From contig PLDF01000513.1 in assembly GCA_003135055.1 (NCBI GenBank), positions 15,603 through 68,331 of the forward strand: DNA of 52,729 nucleotides, given 5' to 3'. Source of the stretch: Bryobacterales bacterium. GTDB taxonomy: Bacteria; Acidobacteriota; Terriglobia; Bryobacterales; Bryobacteraceae. The translations under genes were made by a program, and so were the position numbers. The notes under the pieces are model-generated. The model was given only the letters and a program-made list of their open reading frames with translations, did not search any database and had not been told where the DNA came from. How positions within the stretch are numbered: position 1 is the stretch's first letter; every line of letters begins with the position of its first letter. Positions 17,619 through 26,318 of the stretch are shown in pieces.

Positions 17619-19391
17619 ATGCCGGCCGATCAGTGGAACGAAGAAGGAAAGATCTGGGAAGCAGATCACGGATTGCTGGACGAGGCGCAGGTCGCCAAGT
17701 GCGCCAGGGCGGACGAGGGCGATCCATTCCGCTCCCCGATCCCGACTCGCATGGTCTCGAACGGCGAGTACATGCCCGCTCTCCAGACGCCGCAGCAGAG
17801 GCGTGTGGAAGCGCGAATCCGGGAACTCGCCGCATCCGCCAGCAAGAAGCTCGGCATCGACCGGCGGCGCTTCCTCGTGAGCACCGGCGGCACGGCTGCC
17901 GCGCTCCTCGCGATGAACGAAGTCTTCGGGCGGTTCTTCCACGTCGATCCCATCGAGATGTTCGAGCCGGTGGCATACGCCCAGTCCGCCGCGCCTCGCG
18001 ATCTGTTCGTCTTCGACGATCAGCTCCACATGGTTCGCGGCAGCCAGCCGGCCGGCGGCGCGGGACTGCGGGCGCTCGCGCAGGGTGCTTCTTCCGCCCC
18101 CGCCTTTAAAACCAATCCCTATAACCCGAAGGGCGTCCCCGATGAACGCGGCGATGTCTGGGGTGTTTGGAATCCGGCCCTGGTTGGGCTGCCCATCACC
18201 GCGGCGAATGCCCAAATTGTGCAGTTCATCAAGGACGTCTTCCTCGATAGTCAGGTGAATATCGGGCTCTTGAGCAATGTCACCGCGTCCGCGGTGACCA
18301 TCGGAGCGGAAGCGCGCCGTGCGCCGCGCAACGTCGAAGAGGCGCTGCATGGCGAGATCCTGACCGCGGCCCAGACCGCGGCCGCGCGCAATTTCGTCAA
18401 CCGGATTTCCGGTTCCACCCGCATGATGGCGCATGGCCTGCTCTACGTCGGCAAGGGCAATCTCCCTTACATCGAGGAGCAGGCTGAAAAGAACGAGCCC
18501 GATTCGTGGAAGGGTTATAACATCTCCAACGCGGCCAAGATCGACGACGATCCCAACAGCCTGATGCGGCAATGGCGGCACGACGATGAAGAAGTCGCGT
18601 ATCCCACGTTTGCGCTGATCGAGAAGCTCTATCAAAAGGTGAAAGACAAGAAGCCCGGATTCAAGAATATCTGCGTCCACAAGGGACTGGCGCCCGGACC
18701 GCCGGATCCCAAGCGAGGCCACCCCGGCGACATGCCCAAGGCAGCGAAGGATTGGCCGAACCTGAACTTCATCACGTATCACGCCTGCATTCAGCCCGCT
18801 TTCTTTATGTACGACTCGCTGCAGGAGGTCAAATCGGGGAAGACGCGGGAAGGCGTGCCCGACATCAGTTGGACCACTGAGTACGCCGTGCTGGTGGCTC
18901 CGTTCCACAACGTCTATGCGGAGATCGGGACCACCTGGGCTTCGTCCGTGGTCACGTTCCCCACGGTGGCGGCGCACATCATGGGCCAGCTCATGAAGTT
19001 CCTGGGACCCGATCGCATCGTTTTCGGCTCCGACTCGGTGTGGTACGGGTCGCCGCAGTGGCAAATCGACGCCTTGTGGCGCTTCCGGATTCCCGAGGAG
19101 ATGCGTAAGAAGTACGGATATCCCGAACTCACACTGAGCGCCAAGCGGAAGATTCTGGGACTGAATTCCGCCAGACTGTACGGTATCAAAGGAGTCGGCT
19201 CGGGCAATCTCGAAACGCGCTTCAAGCCGGTGCCCAAAGACTACGAGCAGCGAATGCCGAAAGATCTGAAGACCATCATGGAAATGCCGGGATTCACCGC
19301 GGACAATATGTTGAAGCTCCAGGAGAATTACCGCGCATCGGGCGGCGAGCCGGGCAACATCCGCTACGGATGGGTCCGCAAGACCGAGTAG
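17619..19391 (+). CDS. Tat-type exported amidohydrolase family (TIM-barrel) protein
   Basis: 590 residues, ATG 17619 behind GGAGG at 17609-17613. The first about 80 residues are hydrophilic. Then comes a twin-arginine-like segment (DRRRFLVSTGGTAAALLAMN, about residues 81-100), so the Tat signal is internal and preceded by an extension. The rest resembles amidohydrolase-2/ACMSD-like metal-dependent hydrolases: VFDDQLHMVRG in place of the usual DxHxH, NICVHKG, FITYHACIQP, and a late VFGSDSVWYGSPQWQ with the conserved Asp. It has a likely decarboxylase or hydrolase role on an organic acid, unproven. It stands alone 296 bases after the VOC gene; a shared pathway is possible. Confidence 0.85.
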   Translation: MPADQWNEEGKIWEADHGLLDEAQVAKCARADEGDPFRSPIPTRMVSNGEYMPALQTPQQRRVEARIRELAASASKKLGIDRRRFLVSTGGTAAALLAMNEVFGRFFHVDPIEMFEPVAYAQSAAPRDLFVFDDQLHMVRGSQPAGGAGLRALAQGASSAPAFKTNPYNPKGVPDERGDVWGVWNPALVGLPITAANAQIVQFIKDVFLDSQVNIGLLSNVTASAVTIGAEARRAPRNVEEALHGEILTAAQTAAARNFVNRISGSTRMMAHGLLYVGKGNLPYIEEQAEKNEPDSWKGYNISNAAKIDDDPNSLMRQWRHDDEEVAYPTFALIEKLYQKVKDKKPGFKNICVHKGLAPGPPDPKRGHPGDMPKAAKDWPNLNFITYHACIQPAFFMYDSLQEVKSGKTREGVPDISWTTEYAVLVAPFHNVYAEIGTTWASSVVTFPTVAAHIMGQLMKFLGPDRIVFGSDSVWYGSPQWQIDALWRFRIPEEMRKKYGYPELTLSAKRKILGLNSARLYGIKGVGSGNLETRFKPVPKDYEQRMPKDLKTIMEMPGFTADNMLKLQENYRASGGEPGNIRYGWVRKTE

Positions 19392-19552
19392 GCGGCGGGT
19401 TTCGGGCGTAAACCGAGCTTCTTGCGGATCTGACGGTTCGCATATCGTCTGCGAGAATGCGAGTGCGAAGGCATTACATTGGACGCCCGCCAGGGCCTCG
19501 GATGCCGTGCGGCCGGGGCTACGGCGCCGATCTCACCGGGCTTCGCGGCAGT

Positions 19553-19768
19553 TCACTGGTTCCGCGAGGGTTGCATGGCAGGCCACATTCCGCAGGTTTC
19601 GCCCACCGCATGAGTCTTGCTGGCGCGAGCCGCGGAGACTTCTTTCAGAATCCGCATCGCCAGGCGCTCGATAGAGTCGAGAGCTTCGAGATTGTTGCGC
19701 AATCCATCGGCGGGGAGAGCGGCGAGCCGGAGAGCGACTTCGGCAGCTTGCTTCGCAAGTTGATCCAC
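19553..19768 (-). CDS. Possible small helical protein
   Basis: 71 residues from GTG 19768, with AGGAA about nine bases upstream. The first about 50 residues are Ala/Leu-rich and amphipathic (MDQLAKQAAEVALRLAAL...IERLAMRILKEV), with G/C at most third codon positions, which looks coding. The last about 20 residues look random. No family recognised; it could be an intact small gene or the 5' part of a lost one. Confidence 0.35.
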   Translation of the reverse strand: MDQLAKQAAEVALRLAALPADGLRNNLEALDSIERLAMRILKEVSAARASKTHAVGETCGMWPAMQPSRNQ

Positions 19769-19870
19769 CTGAGTATTCCTAATGACAGCGCGGAGCCGTC
19801 AAGTAGCAATCATATCTTACGCGACTGAGTGGGCACATCATATCTTTGGTTAGCGTTGCCGGCCCGGCGC

Positions 19871-19909
19871 CGTGACCGTGGTGTCGTGATCGTGGTGTCG
19901 TGATGGTGG
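19871..19909. repeat. 14-base tandem repeat, about 2.8 copies
   Basis: Unit CGTGA(C/T)CGTGGTGT at 19871-19884 and 19885-19898, with a partial third copy to 19909. Confidence 0.7.
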
Positions 19910-20287
19910 CTGCGCCCACTTTCTCCGGCGGCGAATGCTATGCGGAGAGCGTTGCGGCCCCCACTCACGGCGCGCATGATGCGCCCATTTCACCGGCCGA
20001 CTCACGTTGACAGTGGACCTGATCTTGACACCAGTGGTAGAGATGCGGGACTTCATCTCTTGCCGCCTGTGGGGACCACTCGTGTCAACCCCCATCGGAC
20101 GTCCACGTTCATTATCAAGTCTTCGGCGGGCGACCGGCAATGGTAGTAGGTACTCCCGATAATGAGGTTGTCGAAGATCCGGAGCCGCTGGTCCATGCAT
20201 CCGCTGGTTACATTACCGCCGCTCGGTCTAAGTGATGGCGCGGTCAGTCCGTTGCAGGGCGAGTAAGATAGGCGGCTCTGTCGCGAG

Positions 20288-20629
20288 ATGAATACCGTGA
20301 GAATGGGTGAATTTCCGGTGCAAGTCAGCTTGGCCCGCCCGGCAGATCTCATCGTGATGGTGGTGGACGGCGCCAGTTTGCACAAAGCCAACGATCTCAC
20401 TATCCCCGCCAATAGCCGCTTATTGGCGCTACCACCCTATGCCCCCGAACTGACCCCTCAGGAACACGTGCGGGATGAGGTGCGTGAAAAAGAGTTCCCG
20501 AACCGGGGGTTCAACCACTTGGATGCCGTCATCCGGGAGTTGGAGCAGGGGACTGCCTCAGCCGGCTGCCGGCGCCGAACGCCTCCACAGTCTCACCGCA
20601 TGGAAATTATTACACCGTCTCCGGGATGA
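20288..20629 (+). pseudogene. IS630-family transposase remnant (C-terminal DDE part)
   Basis: About 110 codons matching the C-terminal half of IS630 transposases: a strand with the second catalytic Asp (DLIVMVVDGASLHKA), then LPPYAPELTPQEHVRDEVREKEFPN, which covers the final catalytic Glu and the usual [ST]PELNPxE block. In family members the residue after the acidic block is normally Trp (V/LWDE); here it is Arg. The N-terminal helix-turn-helix and first Asp are missing. The extreme C-terminus continues in a different frame from about 20590 (TAWKLLHRL...), so there is also a 3' frameshift. I could not find terminal inverted repeats or a TA duplication. Confidence 0.75.
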
Positions 20630-20732
20630 CCCGGACGAGAAAGTAAGAGTCGCGGAAGATTCTCATGAACGCCACATCGCTACGCCTGAGCAATTCCGCG
20701 CCATGCTGCACGGCGCAAGGCGGCTCAGGCAT

Positions 20733-21641
20733 TTAGGCGCCGCAGCACTTCTTGTATTTCTTGCCGCTGCCACACGGACATGGTTCGTTCCTGCCCGTCT
20801 TGGGCTTTGTGCTCTCGATCTGAGCAGATACCGCCGCCGGCTTAAGGTTGTCTTTCGCCGAGGCTTGGGCGGCCTCTTTCACGCCGCTCGGCGCATCGTC
20901 CCGAAAGCATGCCCACCAGCCCATCTCCTTCACGGTGTCCTCCACCAGGCGTCGATGGGGGTCGTCCGCGAGTCTGGCGAGAACTCGATCTTTGCCCAAC
21001 GCCAAGTCGCGCCTGACATCGTCAAGACCGATATGGCCGGGTTCGACCAGGCCTTCCTCGTAAGCCCGCTCGATATCGTCGAGCAGTTCCGCGGGGTAAA
21101 GGTCGGAGCTATCGCATACAAGCGAATCCCAGACGTGGGACCACTCTCGCGCCAACTTGCCCCGGAACAGGCTCGCGAAGTAGCTCACCATCTCATCACG
21201 GCTCTTTTGTCCAACGGCTACCAGCGTCACAAGACTGCTCAGAGCCGCGCTCCGCGCCCATTCATCGGCATCCTCATTCTCGATTACGGACTGAATCAAT
21301 CCTATGTCGCCGCCACATACCGACGCCAGGACCTGGCCGAGGTCTTCCGTGATGAAGTCGCCGCAGAGAGAATCCAAGAGGTCGCCCGGAAGCGATGCAA
21401 AGCGGACCACAAGCGGGTAAGCACGAGTCTCGCGAAATTGCGCCAGCAGAAACATAGCGTACAGATGGGCTATGTAATCGCCCTCGGCGTCGAGTTGCGC
21501 CGCCCGGTCCACGGTCGCCTCCAGGATGCGCAGAAGATCTGGCGTGATCTCTTCCCGGCGCGCCACGGCCGCTTCAACAGCGGCTTGGGCGAACTTTCCG
21601 GTCGCTCGTTCGAGCTGGTGCAGGATCTCGGCTGTTTCCAT
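20733..21641 (-). CDS. DUF1186-type protein with C-terminal SEC-C zinc motif
   Basis: About 302 residues from ATG 21641; the frame stays open to 21749, but the added residues look non-coding. The body is all-helical and HEAT-like, beginning ILHQLERATGKFAQAAVEAAVARREEITPDLLRILE, the characteristic DUF1186 opening. The C-terminus is a SEC-C motif (CPCGSGKKYKKCC), a zinc-binding module found at the end of SecA and many unrelated proteins. Function unknown; a role in protein quality control or partner docking is only a guess. It sits alone in the accessory stretch next to an IS630 remnant, and no good Shine-Dalgarno supports the start. Confidence 0.75.
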   Translation of the reverse strand: METAEILHQLERATGKFAQAAVEAAVARREEITPDLLRILEATVDRAAQLDAEGDYIAHLYAMFLLAQFRETRAYPLVVRFASLPGDLLDSLCGDFITEDLGQVLASVCGGDIGLIQSVIENEDADEWARSAALSSLVTLVAVGQKSRDEMVSYFASLFRGKLAREWSHVWDSLVCDSSDLYPAELLDDIERAYEEGLVEPGHIGLDDVRRDLALGKDRVLARLADDPHRRLVEDTVKEMGWWACFRDDAPSGVKEAAQASAKDNLKPAAVSAQIESTKPKTGRNEPCPCGSGKKYKKCCGA

Positions 21642-21820
21642 CGCGGCTGAATAACGCTGTATTTTGCGCGGCGCCAAGGCTTTTGAGGAGCCATGGCGCG
21701 CACCTCCATTGTCGTATGTCTTGGACTCGACCGTAATTGTACCGCGCACCGATCGTGATTTCGTGGATAGGATTTCGAACGAATGCTTAACCGGGCAGGG
21801 GAAGCCGACGCTCGGCGAAC

Positions 21821-21901
21821 GCTCCCTTACATTACGGTCGCGGCTCTGTAAGATCGGAAAAACACGCCGAGTCCGAAACGGAGCCGCGACCGGAAGGGAG
21901 C
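21821..21901. repeat. Inverted repeat of the GAGCCGCGACCG element
   Basis: GCTCCCTTAC(ATTAC)GGTCGCGGCTC at 21821-21846 faces GAGCCGCGACCGGAAGGGAGC at 21881-21901; apart from the 5-base insert the arms pair almost perfectly. It belongs to the same family as the tandem copies at 5841-6052. It would fold into a long hairpin in RNA or single-stranded DNA. Confidence 0.75.
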
Positions 21902-21913
21902 GAATTATGGCAC

Positions 21914-21933
21914 TGAGCGGCGATAATCCCCAA
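21914..21933. repeat. Second copy of the TGAGCGG 20-mer
   Basis: Exact copy of the 20-mer at 2731-2750, again followed by a GCACCC a few bases later. It lies 12 bases after the inverted repeat, so two repeat families are joined here. Confidence 0.65.
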
Positions 21934-22509
21934 CACTGTTACGCACCCGGTTTCGACTGAGTTGTGGCCGCCTGTGTTCCGTGCGTCGCTATGCTTTCCC
22001 CGGAAGACTTACGCTCCAAACGAGTCAGAGCGCCAGTGGCCGTGTCGAAGACGGCCTTCAAGGAGCAATCCTCTAAGACTGCGTCCGCGGCGTGCGCTAT
22101 GCGCTCCAGCCTATCAGGCGTGGACTTGGCCGCGCAGGGCGGCGAACTGGATGGGCTTGGCAAGGTGCGCGGAGAGGCCGAGGTCATGGCGTGATCGCGG
22201 TCTCCATCGAATGGCGCTCACACGTGAGAGTCATCGCCTCGTGGCGGGGAATTCGGAAAGAGTCGCGCACACTGAATTGCCCGCGCCCATGCCGCTCGGA
22301 GGCCTCCGTCGAATGATCCTGGGGTAAGCTGGCGCGATGGACATGTGGGTCTCGGCACGTAAACCGAGACGACAACCGCGCCGATAACGATCCGTATCAG
22401 GTTAAACCCTGAGAGACTGCACGCGGCCAGGGCGCCGGGCTCAGGCGAGAGCGTCAGCGCAGCGTGACTTTGGCAATCCGTTTGCTACAAGACTTGCGGA
22501 GGTTGGGCA
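21934..22509. other. Stretch with a possible gene fragment and a hairpin
   Basis: A minus-strand frame at about 21960-22090 reads LKAVFDTATGALTRLERKSSGE, like a strand from a secreted glycoside-hydrolase-type protein; it has no start or continuation and is probably a relic. A 7-base stem GTCTCGG/CCGAGAC lies at 22349-22370. Nothing else is supportable. Confidence 0.35.
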
Positions 22510-22791
22510 ATGGAGATCCCACTTTATGTCTCGGGTCGCGACCATGACTTCAGTTGGAAGGACGACGGAACTCAACGCACCAAGGCTTTCGATCAGCGGG
22601 GCGCGAATCCTGTGTGTAATGAATCTTACAACATCCGCAACCATAAGATCCGTAATATTGAGGTTCGGTCATTGCAAACGAACGGCCAGGCAGCCGGATT
22701 AAGCTCTGCGCGGGGGGCAGTTGCCGGAGTATTGCTCGGCGCGACCCTCTGGGGCGCAATTCTGGTTTTAGTTGGCATCATCAAGCTTTAG
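22510..22791 (+). CDS. Small membrane protein of unknown function
   Basis: 93 residues. ATG 22510 is preceded by GGAGG with a normal spacer (GCGGAGGTTGGGCA). The N-terminal about 65 residues are polar and rich in Asn, Asp and Arg. The last about 25 are one transmembrane helix (GAVAGVLLGATLWGAILVLVGIIKL minus the basic end), giving a C-terminally anchored topology. No family recognised. Base use is less GC-rich at third positions than in its neighbours, consistent with a recent arrival, but the ribosome site and helix make it more than a chance ORF. Confidence 0.5.
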   Translation: MEIPLYVSGRDHDFSWKDDGTQRTKAFDQRGANPVCNESYNIRNHKIRNIEVRSLQTNGQAAGLSSARGAVAGVLLGATLWGAILVLVGIIKL

Positions 22792-23225
22792 ATTCAGGCC
22801 CTTAGATCCAGCACATCGACACTCTTCGTTGGCGCGGCGTATCGCGCGTGATATCACACCGATTTAGCAGCGCCAGAGCCCAGCCTCCGGGACGGTGGCG
22901 TATTCCAGAAAAAGCGATACTGCGGTCGCCCCAGTTGTGGCGCTTCGCGCAGTAGCCGCTTGGCCCTGGTGAGTGTGGCTCGCGTGGCTCTGGAAGCCTG
23001 GAAGCCGGCGCAGCGATGAAGGCGCCGCCGGGAGGAGTTCAAGCTGCCATTGTGCGTGTTCGTACAAGAGGGCGGCGAACGCCGCGCGATGGTATTGCGC
23101 TCGCCGGAGACTCACTGCCCAAACCACAGTGGTGGCCGTCGGTCAGGAAAGCTATTGGGCGGATGGCGCCAGCGTCGCTTATGCTATGCCGTACTGAACG
23201 GCAGCCGGCCTGATAGAATGCCCCC
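22792..23225. other. Gap before the alpha/beta hydrolase
   Basis: Overlapping short ORFs on both strands, none with a ribosome site or a recognisable product. I see nothing that I can annotate. Confidence 0.4.
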
Positions 23226-24221
23226 ATGCGCGTACTTGCTTTGCTCCTTGTTTCCGTGGCCGCTCACGCCCAGCCCTGCATTACCGCCAACGAAGCCTGC
23301 ACCGGCTGGGTAACGCTCGCGGGCGGACCCTCCCGATCCATGATCTACCGCACATACTCGCTCGATGCCAGGAACGAGAGAATCACCCGCGCCCTGATAG
23401 TCATTCACGGAACTAACCGCGACGCCGATAACTATTTCCGTAACGCGCTCGCGGCGGCCTTCCTCGGCGCGGCCCTCGACGATACCGTAGTGATTGTCCC
23501 CCGCATCGCTTCGAGCGACGGCCGCGGCTGCCAGGACAAACTGGCCCCCAACGAAGTCAGTTATAGCTGCAACGGCGACAGTTGGCGCTCAGGCGGCGTC
23601 TCCGCCAAAAACGATAACCTCACATCGTTCGATTTCGTCGATGAGATTCTGCGCAAGCTCGCGCGCAAGGAGGCCTTTCCCAATCTGAAGGCGATCGTGG
23701 TGGCTGGTCACTCCGCCGGCGGCCAGTTTGTCACACGCTACGAAATGTCCAACCGCATCCATGAGACTCTCGGCCTGCCCGTTACTTATGTGGTGGCTAA
23801 CCCGTCGAGTTATGCCTATCTAGACAACACGCGCCCCGCGGGCGAAAATGCCGCCACCTTCCGGCCTTTCGGCGACGGCCGCAACTGCACCACCTACGAC
23901 CACTGGCCTTATGGATTGCAGGGCCGCACCGGTTACGCTTCCAAAGAGAGCGACGATCAATTGAGGAAGCAGTTGGCGGCGCGCCCCACCACCTACCTGC
24001 TGGGCGAGATCGATATCCTGCCTTTGGGAGGTTTCGACGGTTCCTGCCCGGCCATGGCGCAAGGCCCTACGCGCCGCGCCCGCGGCGAGGCTTTCGCCAA
24101 GTACGTCAAGGAGAAGTTCGCCGCCAACCACAAGGTGCAGATCGTCTCCGAATGCGGCCACAACGCGCGCTGCATGTTCACGTCCGAGGAAGCGCTGCCG
24201 ATTCTGTTTCCGAAGCAGTAG
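23226..24221 (+). CDS. Secreted alpha/beta hydrolase
   Basis: 331 residues with a short signal peptide (MRVLALLLVSVAAHAQ). It has the alpha/beta hydrolase elements: an oxyanion-type LIVIHGTNRDADNYF strand/loop, the nucleophile elbow VVAGHSAGGQF with Ser163, and a late His in SECGHNARCM as candidate catalytic base. Six or more Cys residues in the mature part (CITANEAC, GRGCQDK, YSCNGD, NCTTYD, SCPAM, ECGHNARC) suggest several disulfides, as expected for a periplasmic or secreted enzyme. The fold recalls secreted poly-ester or cutinase-like hydrolases, but the substrate is unknown. It is monocistronic, and the next 284 bases hold nothing supportable. Confidence 0.82.
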   Translation: MRVLALLLVSVAAHAQPCITANEACTGWVTLAGGPSRSMIYRTYSLDARNERITRALIVIHGTNRDADNYFRNALAAAFLGAALDDTVVIVPRIASSDGRGCQDKLAPNEVSYSCNGDSWRSGGVSAKNDNLTSFDFVDEILRKLARKEAFPNLKAIVVAGHSAGGQFVTRYEMSNRIHETLGLPVTYVVANPSSYAYLDNTRPAGENAATFRPFGDGRNCTTYDHWPYGLQGRTGYASKESDDQLRKQLAARPTTYLLGEIDILPLGGFDGSCPAMAQGPTRRARGEAFAKYVKEKFAANHKVQIVSECGHNARCMFTSEEALPILFPKQ

Positions 24222-24505
24222 GATTCGCCGTCGTTTGCGTGTTTCGTCGAGTGACCCCGCAGGGCGGCGCAAAAGATTGCGCGCCACGCCGCCGCAACTG
24301 AGCGCGGCTGTGTGGAGGCGCCGTAGTCTGCGCGAACGAGCTCCCACAAACTATTGATCCATAACCTGCTTCGCAAATCGATTTTGCCGCTCTGGCGTCA
24401 CACGGGAAGCAGCGGCGTTATTTTCCGGGCGCGCGCGGGTGAGCCACTCGGCGCGATCATGACGGTCCCGCGAGCCTCGCAGCCGGCGGGGCCGCACGCG
24501 AGCGG

Positions 24506-24742
24506 TTAACTAAGTTCGCGCCAGTCTTGCTCGTTCAACTCTACTTTGTGTTTCTTAGCCGCGGTTTTGATGCGCTTCCAGGCGGCGTCGCGCTCGGAAT
24601 CGGTCACCCCTTGCACCTGCTTGAACCGGGCGACCGCATTGCGTACGTGAGCGGCGTCATGGATAGGTTCCTTGCGTTCCTTGGGGAAAGCGAAGCTTTC
24701 ATCGGCAATATGATCGCGGCCGGTCTCAGTGATCTTGGACAT
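24506..24742 (-). CDS. Small conserved protein of the DUF6582-like type
   Basis: 78 residues from ATG 24742; a second in-frame Met 14 codons upstream is possible. The sequence (KITETGRDHIADESFAFPKERKEPIHDAAHVRNAVARF, then ...DAAWKRIKTAAKKHKVEL) matches small proteins that carry a KERKYPI/DxxHVRNAxARF core and are often found in prophage or housekeeping contexts under DUF6582. The core is conserved, soluble and mostly helical. The function is not known to me. It lies upstream of ffh on the same strand with about 255 bases between; there is no sign they are co-transcribed. Confidence 0.72.
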   Translation of the reverse strand: MSKITETGRDHIADESFAFPKERKEPIHDAAHVRNAVARFKQVQGVTDSERDAAWKRIKTAAKKHKVELNEQDWRELS

Positions 24743-24818
24743 GCCTTTTAATAAGCAAGCCAATTGCCATTCTACGCGCGCCATCGCTAGAAGGCGCTGG
24801 GGTGTCTTCTGCGCGCTT

Positions 24819-24850
24819 AACTCTGCGTCTCAGCGCCTCTGCGTCAAATT
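24819..24850. repeat. Diverged copy of the CTCCGCG-type repeat
   Basis: AACTCTGCGTCTCAGCGCCTCTGCGTCAAA resembles the repeat arm at 13967-14004 (CTCCGCATCTCCGCGCCTCCGCGTTGA), with CCG changed to CTG. It lies just downstream of ffh. Confidence 0.55.
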
Positions 24851-24874
24851 CGTTGTTTCCGCCCTTACGTTAAC

Positions 24875-26248
24875 TCACATCCCCGGCATCTGCCCAAACG
24901 GAAACCCCGGTGGCAGCTTCATCTTGCCCATCCTCTTACCCATGAAGCCTAAGCCGCCCGACAAGCTCTTCATCATCTTTCTGGCTTGCGCATACTGCTT
25001 CAGCAGATTGTTGACTTCCTGCACCGTCGTCCCGGCGCCCTTGGCGATTCGCCGCCGCCGGCTGCCGTTGATGATCATGTGATTGTCGCGCTCTTTGGGC
25101 GTCATCGAATCGATGATGGCTACCACCCGGCCAATCTCTTTTTCATCCACTTTGACGTCTTTGAGCTCCTTCAAAATGCCGACCTTGGGCATCATGTCGA
25201 GCAGCGAGCTAAGCGGGCCGAGTTTGCGAACTTGCTTGAGCTGATCACGGAAATCCTCCAGCGTGAAATCGTTTTCGAGCAGCTTGCGCTGCATCTCGAC
25301 GGCCTTCTTCTGGTCGATCTGCTCGGAGGCCTTTTCGATGAACGACAGAATATCGCCCATGCCGAGGATGCGGTTGGCGGCCCGGTCGGGATGAAACGGC
25401 TCGAGCGCGTCGAACTTCTCGCCCACGCCGACGAATTTGAGCGGCTGGCCGGTGACGTGGCGGATAGAGAGCGCGGCGCCGCCGCGCGCGTCGCCATCCA
25501 TCTTGGTAAGGATGACGCCGGTGATGCCGAGGCGCTTGTGGAACTCGTCGGCCGATTTGACGGCGTCCTGGCCCGTCATGGCGTCGGCGACGAAGAGGAT
25601 CTCGACGGGGTTGAGCTGCTCCTTGAGCTGCTGCAGCTCGGTCATCAAATCGTCGTCGATGTGGAGGCGGCCGGCGGTGTCGATCAGCAGAACGTCGCGG
25701 CCGGTCTGCGTGCTTTCGCGGCGTGCAGAGCGGGCCAGATCGAGCGGCTGCGTTTCGCCGGGCGCGCCCTCGTAGACGGGCAGACCGACGTCGCGCGCGA
25801 TCACTTTCAACTGCTCGCGCGCGGCGGGCCGGTAGATGTCCACCGACACCATCATGGGGCGGTGGCCGTTCTTCGATAGCCAGCGCGAGAGCTTGCCGGT
25901 GGTGGTGGTCTTACCCGAGCCTTGCAGGCCGACGATCATGAAGACGCTGGGCGGCTCGTTGGCGAAGCGCAGGCGCGATTCGTGGCTGCCCAGAGTCTTG
26001 ATCAGCTCTTCCTGAACGATCTTGACCACTTGCTGCGACGGCGAAAGGGCGCTGAGCACTTCTTCGCCCATGGCCTTGGCCTTGATGTTCTCGATGAGCT
26101 GCTTGACCACTTTGAAATTGACGTCGGCTTCGAGCAGCGCCATGCGGATTTCGCGCAAGGCGCCTTCCATATTCTCGGCCGAGAGCCTGCCTTCGCCGCG
26201 AAGGTTTTTGAAGACGCGCTGGAGCTTTTCCGATAGATTGTCAAACAT
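24875..26248 (-). CDS. ffh: Signal recognition particle protein Ffh
   Basis: 457 residues, the usual Ffh length. It has an N-terminal helical bundle (N domain), then the SRP GTPase: G1 GLQGSGKTTT (about 107-116), the DTAGRLHIDD G3 segment, TKMDGDARGG as G4 region, and the GxGEKFDALEPF closing motif. The C-terminal Met-rich M domain (KMIMNGSRRRRIAKGAGTTVQEVNNLLKQ type, then LGFMGKRMGKMKLPPGFP) binds 4.5S RNA and signal sequences. It targets nascent membrane and exported proteins to FtsY at the membrane. It is the clearest core-genome gene in the window. No rpsP or other usual companion follows it. Confidence 0.97.
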   Translation of the reverse strand: MFDNLSEKLQRVFKNLRGEGRLSAENMEGALREIRMALLEADVNFKVVKQLIENIKAKAMGEEVLSALSPSQQVVKIVQEELIKTLGSHESRLRFANEPPSVFMIVGLQGSGKTTTTGKLSRWLSKNGHRPMMVSVDIYRPAAREQLKVIARDVGLPVYEGAPGETQPLDLARSARRESTQTGRDVLLIDTAGRLHIDDDLMTELQQLKEQLNPVEILFVADAMTGQDAVKSADEFHKRLGITGVILTKMDGDARGGAALSIRHVTGQPLKFVGVGEKFDALEPFHPDRAANRILGMGDILSFIEKASEQIDQKKAVEMQRKLLENDFTLEDFRDQLKQVRKLGPLSSLLDMMPKVGILKELKDVKVDEKEIGRVVAIIDSMTPKERDNHMIINGSRRRRIAKGAGTTVQEVNNLLKQYAQARKMMKSLSGGLGFMGKRMGKMKLPPGFPFGQMPGM

Positions 26249-26318
26249 GGGAGGGGCTTACGTGATTATAACGTGCGGCGCGTCTTGCCAATCGATGTGG
26301 CGGGACAGCGCGCTTTCC

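Larger units (their letters stand above)
19392..20287. other. Gene-poor accessory stretch
   Basis: Holds one possible small minus-strand gene (19553-19768) and a 14-base tandem repeat. Otherwise it is scrambled, repeat-like sequence leading to an IS630 remnant. A minus-strand frame at about 20110-20200 (RLRIFDNLIIGSTYYHC) looks like a shred of a lost gene. No clear promoter or RNA is seen. Confidence 0.4.

Noticed and set aside
22864..23127. 87-codon minus-strand ORF before the alpha/beta hydrolase
   Set aside because: Partly helical but no good start, no family and overlapped by equally long ORFs on the other strand.
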